DNA of 9,661 nucleotides from Thiomonas sp. (GTDB lineage: Bacteria > Pseudomonadota > Gammaproteobacteria > Burkholderiales > Burkholderiaceae), in assembly GCA_027443745.1 (NCBI GenBank), contig DAIAZB010000290.1:1-9661 (forward strand), in the 5' to 3' direction. The notes beneath the pieces were generated by a model. The model worked only from the letters and a program-made list of their open reading frames with translations. It was not told where the DNA came from and did not search any database. A program made the translations under genes and the position numbers. Numbering within the stretch: position 1 is the stretch's first letter; each line of letters begins with the position of its first letter. Positions 6,112 to 9,661 of this stretch are shown here, piece by piece.

Positions 6112-6723
6112 ATGATGGTGCTTTATTCAGGCACGACCTGCCCATTCTCGCAGCGTTGCCGTTTTGTCCTGTTCGAAAAGGGCATGGATTTCGAAATTCG
6201 TGATGTCGATCTCTTCAACAAGCCTGAAGATGTGAACGTCATGAACCCCTACGGTCAGGTGCCCATTCTGGTCGAGCGTGACCTCATCCTGTACGAATCG
6301 AACATCATCAATGAGTACATCGACGAGCGTTTTCCGCATCCTCAACTCATGCCCGGAGACCCGGTGGCGCGTGCCCGAGTGCGTTTGTTCCTGTTCAATT
6401 TCGAAAAGGAATTGTTCGTGCACGTCAGCACGCTCGAGTCGCGTGCCAGCAAAACCAATGAAAAGGCGATGGAAAAGGCCAGAACGGCGATTCGTGACCG
6501 CCTGACTCAGCTGGCGCCCATCTTTACCAAGAACCGTTTCATGTTGGGTGACGATTTCTCCATGCTCGACGTGTCCATTGCGCCTCTGCTTTGGCGCTTG
6601 GACCACTACGGCATCGATCTGCCCAAATCAGCCGCACCGCTTTCCAAGTATGCCGAGCGCATTTTCCAGCGCCCTGCCTATATCGAGGCGCTCACGCCCT
6701 CGGAAAAGGTCATGCGCAAGTAA
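6112..6723 (+). CDS. sspA: Stringent starvation protein A
   Basis: A glutathione-S-transferase-fold protein that binds RNA polymerase and modulates transcription in starvation, stationary phase and acid stress (E. coli), and virulence genes in several pathogens. The 203 residues comprise an N-terminal thioredoxin-like domain (about 1-80, with SGTTCPFSQRCRFVL, the cis-Pro block NPYGQVPIL and ESNIINEYI) and an all-helical C-terminal domain (about 88-203, with FMLGDDFSMLDVSIAPLLWRL). The length is close to that of E. coli SspA (212). The tandem ATG codons at 6112 and 6115 are both plausible; 6112 is used because AGGAG at 6098-6102 lies 9 nt upstream. Substituting SspA for a generic GST is justified by sspB following 20 bp downstream. 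In Burkholderiales this pair commonly sits after petABC, as here. Confidence 0.94.
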   Translation: MMVLYSGTTCPFSQRCRFVLFEKGMDFEIRDVDLFNKPEDVNVMNPYGQVPILVERDLILYESNIINEYIDERFPHPQLMPGDPVARARVRLFLFNFEKELFVHVSTLESRASKTNEKAMEKARTAIRDRLTQLAPIFTKNRFMLGDDFSMLDVSIAPLLWRLDHYGIDLPKSAAPLSKYAERIFQRPAYIEALTPSEKVMRK

Positions 6724-6743
6724 AGACGGTGTCAGGAAGAGTC

Positions 6744-7298
6744 ATGACCACTCCGGCTGAACATCCAAACTCGACCAAGCCCTACTTGTTGCGTGCCCTT
6801 TACGAATGGTGCACCGACAACGGACTGACGCCGTATCTGGCTGTTCACGTGGACAGTCTGGTACGGGTGCCCCGCGAGCATGTCAAAAACGGTGAAATTG
6901 TGCTCAACATCAGTTTCGGCGCCACCACAGGCCTGAAGATCGGGCATGACGACGTGCGTTTCAAGGCACGCTTCGGCGGAGTCGCCCGCGACATCCTCGT
7001 GCCAGTGAGCCATATCACCGCGATCTACGCCCGCGAGAACGGTCAGGGCATGGCGTTTCCCGTGCCTGAGCCCGGTACGGGAGATTCTGCCGCTCCCGGC
7101 TCGGTCGAAGGCCAAGAGGCGCAGACGCCTGAAACAGGGTCGTCGAGCCATCTTCATGCCGTGCCCGACAGCATGCCATCGGCCGCAGAAGTTCCAGAGC
7201 AATCTGCCCACTCGGCCGATACAGCCAAAGCCGAGGGTGAACCGCCGGTTGATCCTCCTCCACGACCTTCCGGGGGGCATCTCAAGCGTGTGAAATGA
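6744..7298 (+). CDS. sspB: ClpXP protease specificity-enhancing factor SspB
   Basis: Adaptor that captures ssrA-tagged and some other substrates and delivers them to ClpXP. The 184-residue protein has the folded substrate-binding domain at about 1-110 (KPYLLRALYEWCTDNGLTPY, GEIVLNISFGAT, FGGVARDILVPVSHITAIYA), a disordered linker rich in Pro, Glu, Ala and Ser (about 111-175), and a C-terminal tail ending LKRVK. That tail resembles the ClpX-binding motif at the end of E. coli SspB (LRVVK), which supports a working adaptor rather than a truncated relic. The ATG at 6744 has a Shine-Dalgarno AGGA at 6734-6737. It lies 20 bp after sspA and is very likely cotranscribed with it. An 8-bp inverted repeat spans its stop codon. 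Confidence 0.94.
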   Translation: MTTPAEHPNSTKPYLLRALYEWCTDNGLTPYLAVHVDSLVRVPREHVKNGEIVLNISFGATTGLKIGHDDVRFKARFGGVARDILVPVSHITAIYARENGQGMAFPVPEPGTGDSAAPGSVEGQEAQTPETGSSSHLHAVPDSMPSAAEVPEQSAHSADTAKAEGEPPVDPPPRPSGGHLKRVK

Positions 7299-7309
7299 GG
7301 ACTTGAGAT
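7279..7309 (+). terminator. Inverted repeat spanning the sspB stop
   Basis: ATCTCAAG (7279-7286) and CTTGAGAT (7302-7309) are perfectly complementary with a 15-nt loop that contains the sspB stop codon (7296-7298). No T-run follows. It may be a weak 3' end signal for sspAB or chance; polymerase could read on into the tRNA 40 bp downstream. Confidence 0.3.
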
Positions 7310-7348
7310 CGCAACCTGAAGCCCCCCGTATCCCCAGCGGAAATCCCT

Positions 7349-7424
<76 letters not shown>

Positions 7425-7575
7425 GGAATCCTTCCAGATCGAACCTCGATCGTGCATTGCGTCCGGGTTTACGGGGGTAGACAAAGCAGCGTTCTTGTAT
7501 CAGAATGTGACTGAGCTTTAAACAGCTCTTTCAGGGAGTGTGCAATTCACCCGGGCTCTGCCCGGGTATTTTTTT
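7425..7575 (+). ncRNA. Possible small RNA or tRNA trailer ending at the 7549 terminator
   Basis: The 124 nt between the tRNA and a strong terminator contain no open frame of note but include a small hairpin (GAGCT 7513-7517 with AGCTC 7524-7528, loop TTAAAC) just before the terminator hairpin and its seven T residues. That hairpin plus U-tail layout is typical of Hfq-type small RNAs. It could equally be the discarded 3' trailer of the tRNA precursor. No clear promoter was found downstream of the tRNA. Confidence 0.3.
7549..7575 (+). terminator. Strong intrinsic terminator
   Basis: ACCCGGGC (7549-7556), loop TCT, GCCCGGGT (7560-7567): a perfect 8-bp GC-rich stem followed by A and TTTTTTT (7569-7575). 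It is oriented to end plus-strand transcription coming from sspAB and the tRNA, and is the best terminator in the window. Confidence 0.88.
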
Positions 7576-7756
7576 GCTCGTTTGCACTTGCGCTGCAGCG
7601 GTCTGCTAGCGACGCTGTCGTGATGCAACGACGCGGGCAGGCAACCCGGCCGAGCAGTCTGATCAGCAACCCGCCTGCGCGCAGCCCGTGGGTGTGGCAT
7701 CCGGACGCATCGTCCTGCGTGAACGAAGGTCGCGCCGGTGAAGGTGCCCAGATCAC

Positions 7757-7789
7757 GATTCCCAGCTAGGACCGCACGAGATTCCCAGC
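7757..7789 (+). repeat. 10-bp direct repeat
   Basis: GATTCCCAGC occurs at 7757-7766 and again at 7780-7789, a 23-bp period. The period is not a multiple of three, so it is not an amino-acid repeat in the antisense frame. It may be a small duplication or a chance repeat. Confidence 0.4.
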
Positions 7790-7823
7790 CGGGTTGCGCC
7801 GCACTCGGGTCAAACAGGCCGCC

Positions 7824-7847
7824 GAGCCTGGCATCAGGTCCAGGCTC
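7824..7847. repeat. Inverted repeat in the orphan region
   Basis: GAGCCTGG (7824-7831) and CCAGGCTC (7840-7847) form a perfect 8-bp stem with the 8-nt loop CATCAGGT. No T-run follows, so it is not a terminator. Its role is unknown. Confidence 0.4.
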
Positions 7848-8223
7848 AACGATTGGGGCAAGAGATTCGTAAACCGCCCTGGATGGGACATGGTCAAACT
7901 GCTCATTCCCGTTTTTGGGAACCTGAATGCTGACGGCATCGACAAATGCTCGAGTGAGTCAAGCCAACTTGTGTGCGTCCTGACGGGCTGCATCAACAGC
8001 GACGGCTCGGGAGGCAACTGGATTAGGTGGTTGACCTCCAGCGGCCGGGTCCGAGTCAAGGTCGCTGTTCATGCGCTGTGGCTCGGGCGCGTCATGCCGA
8101 CCGGCATTTGCATCAGGGTACCTTTCGACCACTGCAGCAATCCGATAACTGCCGACCAACACGCGCCGGGTGCAGACGCATAAACTGCTGCTGAATGTTT
8201 GCACGACCAAGAGGTTGAAGTTC

Positions 8224-8652
8224 ATGGCTCGCACAGTTCCCCAACCAACGCAATTGACGGTTCACCGCCAGTCGCACGATCTGGAAATCGCCTTTGACGA
8301 TGGCGCGGTGTTTCGACTTGCGTTCGAACTCCTGCGGGTCTACTCGCCTTCCGCCGAAGTGCGTGGACATGGTCCTGGCCAGGAAACCCTGCAGACAGGC
8401 AAGCGCGATGTCATGATCAATCAGTTGGAGTCCGTCGGCAATTACGCCGTCCAACCGACCTTTTCCGACGGTCACGACACAGGCATCTTTACCTGGGAAT
8501 ACTTGTATTTCCTGGGTTCAGAACAGCAGCGGTTATGGAGTGATTACTTGGAGCGGCTTGCTGCAGCGAACGTCGACCGCGATGCCTCGATGGCTACTGT
8601 CGAGGCTTCATCGAGTGGTGGCTGCGGGCATGGGGCGCACCATGGCCATTGA
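8224..8652 (+). CDS. DUF971 (gamma-butyrobetaine hydroxylase-like N-terminal domain) protein
   Basis: A 142-residue stand-alone DUF971 protein of unknown function. The domain occurs alone in proteobacteria, in gamma-butyrobetaine hydroxylases, and fused to Mrp/ApbC iron-sulfur carriers, which hints at metal or cluster handling without proving it. Family blocks are visible: [16 protein letters not shown] (31-46), [21 protein letters not shown] (71-91, hallmark SDGH) and EYLYFLG (92-98). The C-terminal tail from about 132 is Gly/His/Cys-rich (Cys134, His136, His139, His140, His142) and looks able to bind metal. The ATG at 8224 is preferred: AAGAGG at 8209-8214 is a good ribosome binding site, and homologues start near this point, whereas the ATG at 8170 adds unrelated residues. 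It overlaps ubiE by 11 bp, a stable pairing in Burkholderiales. Confidence 0.92.
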   Translation: MARTVPQPTQLTVHRQSHDLEIAFDDGAVFRLAFELLRVYSPSAEVRGHGPGQETLQTGKRDVMINQLESVGNYAVQPTFSDGHDTGIFTWEYLYFLGSEQQRLWSDYLERLAAANVDRDASMATVEASSSGGCGHGAHHGH

Positions 8653-9391
8653 GTCTGGCGGCACGACCACGCACTTTGGCTTCGAGACCGTGCCCGAACA
8701 TGAAAAGGCGCTGCGTGTTGCACAGGTTTTCGACTCGGTCGCGCCACGCTACAACCTGATGAATGATCTGATGAGCGCGGGTCTCCATCGGGGCTGGAAA
8801 GCCTTCACGGTGGCGCTGGCAGCGGTGCGTCCCGGGTATCGTGTGCTCGACATTGCCTCGGGCACAGGCGACTTGGCGCGCGCTTTCGCGTCGCAAGTCG
8901 AACCCGGCGGCTTGGTGGTGTCGACCGACATCAATGGCGCCATGTTGGCCGAGGGGCGAGCCCGGTTGGAAGATGCGGGCCTGTGTGTGCCTGCAGCGCT
9001 CTGCGACGCTGAAATCCTCCCATTTCCCGATGACAGCTTCGATCGTGTATGCGTGGCTTTTGGCCTTCGCAACATGACCCACAAAGATCTTGCGCTCGCG
9101 GAAATGCGCCGCGTGCTCAAACCTGGCGGGAAACTGCTGGTCTTGGAGTTTTCACGGCCCTGGGGGCCGTTGCGCGGCATCTATGACTGGTACTCCTTCA
9201 GCATCCTGCCACGCCTTGGCCAATGGGTCGCTGGCGATGCCGACAGTTACCGCTACCTGGCTGAATCCATCCGCCAACACCCGGATCAAGCCAGCTTGAA
9301 GACCTTGATGCTCAATGCCGGATTCGTCAAGGTCGACTGGTATAACCTTTCAGCCGGAGTTGTCGCGTTGCACATGGGCCTCAAGGCTTGA
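8642..9391 (+). CDS. ubiE: Ubiquinone/menaquinone biosynthesis C-methyltransferase UbiE
   Basis: SAM-dependent C-methyltransferase that converts 2-methoxy-6-polyprenyl-1,4-benzoquinol to its 3-methyl form in ubiquinone synthesis, and demethylmenaquinol to menaquinol where menaquinone is made. The 249 residues match the usual length (about 243-251). Visible features: the N-terminal family block [20 protein letters not shown] (30-49), SAM motif [11 protein letters not shown] (69-78), acidic STDIN (94-98), GLRN (141-144), the post-motif block [18 protein letters not shown] (156-173), and the C-terminal [14 protein letters not shown] (203-216). The ATG at 8642 overlaps the end of the DUF971 gene by 11 bp; an in-frame ATG at 8630 would add only four residues and cannot be excluded. 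No internal promoter is obvious, so it is likely cotranscribed with the DUF971 gene. Its product supplies the quinone used by the bc1 complex encoded upstream. Confidence 0.96.
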   Translation: MAIESGGTTTHFGFETVPEHEKALRVAQVFDSVAPRYNLMNDLMSAGLHRGWKAFTVALAAVRPGYRVLDIASGTGDLARAFASQVEPGGLVVSTDINGAMLAEGRARLEDAGLCVPAALCDAEILPFPDDSFDRVCVAFGLRNMTHKDLALAEMRRVLKPGGKLLVLEFSRPWGPLRGIYDWYSFSILPRLGQWVAGDADSYRYLAESIRQHPDQASLKTLMLNAGFVKVDWYNLSAGVVALHMGLKA

Positions 9392-9473
9392 GAGAACATA
9401 ATTTTTTCGATGCAGGTGAACTTCTCCGGTGGTTTTAGTAACAAAATGTAGGTATTCACAACCGGGCATGATC
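9392..9473. other. Spacer between ubiE and the Tim44-like gene
   Basis: An 82-bp AT-richer gap. It contains TTTTTT at about 9404-9409 but no stable hairpin before it, so no terminator is called. A promoter for the next gene could lie here, but I could not define -35 and -10 boxes with confidence. Confidence 0.4.
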
Positions 9474-9661
9474 ATGAACAAGCATTGGACCCTCCTCGTT
9501 CTCGGCATCAGCCTCGTGCTGGCCTCCACGCTTTTTGTCGCCGAGGCACAAGCCAAGCGCATGGGAGGAGGCAAAACCCTGGGGCGCCAAAACAGTGGAT
9601 TGCTTCAGCGGCAACAGGCCACTCCAGCCCCTGCCGCGGCCCCACGGCAGTCAGTCGCGCC
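9474..9661 (+). CDS. Tim44-like domain exported protein, N-terminal fragment
   Basis: Only 62 complete codons are inside the window. The fragment has a Sec signal peptide (about 1-27: MNKHWTLLVLG, hydrophobic core, cleavage after AEAQA), then KRMGGGKTLGRQNSG and a low-complexity Gln/Pro/Ala stretch. That RxGGGKSxGRQ-like start after the signal peptide is typical of betaproteobacterial Tim44-domain (Tim44/MRPL45-like) proteins, which commonly follow ubiE and precede ubiJ and ubiB. The Tim44 domain itself would lie beyond the edge, so the call rests on the N-terminus and gene order. The ATG at 9474 is preferred over the in-frame ATG at 9468 because the only purine run (GGG, 9464-9466) would be just one base from 9468. 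Confidence 0.75.
   Translation, partial: MNKHWTLLVLGISLVLASTLFVAEAQAKRMGGGKTLGRQNSGLLQRQQATPAPAAAPRQSVA

Larger units (their letters stand above)
7518..7958 (-). pseudogene. Unrecognised antisense open frame, possibly decayed
   Basis: A minus-strand frame stays open for 146 codons from 7958 to the stop at 7518-7520. Its first part (7958 to about 7710) reads as balanced, protein-like sequence, with stretches such as VPKNGNEQFDHVPSRAVYES and GWESRAVLAGNRDLGTF. No ATG occurs until 7700, and the second half turns into an Arg/Pro/Ala-rich translation typical of a shadow frame and runs across the plus-strand terminator. In the same frame a TGA (7961-7959) separates it from another open stretch (7959-8234). 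This would fit a degraded gene, but I recognise no family and a chance frame in GC-rich DNA is also possible. No function can be assigned. Confidence 0.25.
7425..8223. other. Gene-poor region between tRNA-Thr and the DUF971 gene
   Basis: About 800 bp with no gene I recognise on either strand. It contains a strong plus-strand terminator (7549-7575), a small hairpin before it, a minus-strand open frame (7518-7958) with no good start, a 10-bp direct repeat, and a hairpin at 7824-7847. Related genomes usually have a HIT-family gene close to the DUF971-ubiE block, but none is visible here. No duplicate of the tRNA 3' end was seen, so a clean attachment-site pair is not supported. Confidence 0.6.

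Noticed and set aside
7794..8183. 129-codon plus-strand open frame in the orphan region
   Set aside because: No ribosome binding site and no family match; the antisense frame has the more protein-like composition, and even that is uncertain.

Overview
The window is a GC-rich chromosomal segment of a betaproteobacterium, most likely order Burkholderiales. The evidence is the gene order (S1C protease / Nif3-like / petABC / sspAB, and DUF971 / ubiE / Tim44-like) and protein features such as a PVWY Qo motif in cytochrome b. The genus cannot be fixed from the sequence alone. Most of it is core genome with clean, tightly packed genes; I saw no insertion sequence, CRISPR array or prophage gene.

Layout. 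(1) 1-682, minus: N-terminal part of a membrane-anchored DegS/DegQ-like protease, cut by the window edge at its catalytic serine. (2) 700-2471, plus: a divergent pair, a Nif3-like metal protein and a PdxA-family dehydrogenase, overlapping by 4 bp. (3) 2480-2902, minus: mscL, convergent with pdxA. (4) 3189-5996, plus: petA-petB-petC, the complete cytochrome bc1 complex (Rieske protein, cytochrome b, cytochrome c1). (5) 5997-6111: a hairpin-rich spacer. (6) 6112-7298, plus: sspA and sspB. (7) 7349-7424: tRNA-Thr(UGU), followed by a strong intrinsic terminator at 7549-7575. (8) 7425-8223: about 800 bp with no recognisable gene, holding a possibly decayed antisense frame and small repeats. (9) 8224-9661, plus: a DUF971 protein overlapping ubiE, then the start of a Tim44-like exported protein that runs off the window.

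Functionally, the segment centres on aerobic respiration: bc1 oxidises ubiquinol and UbiE methylates the ubiquinone precursor. Around this sit envelope and stress functions (periplasmic protease, MscL, SspA as an RNA-polymerase-associated regulator, SspB as a ClpXP adaptor).

No clearly new multi-gene system is visible. The places that most merit a second look are the 800-bp orphan region after the tRNA, the possible small RNA ending at the 7549 terminator, the palindrome in front of sspA, and the unsettled subfamily of the pdxA-like gene, whose motifs partly resemble PdxA2 enzymes.
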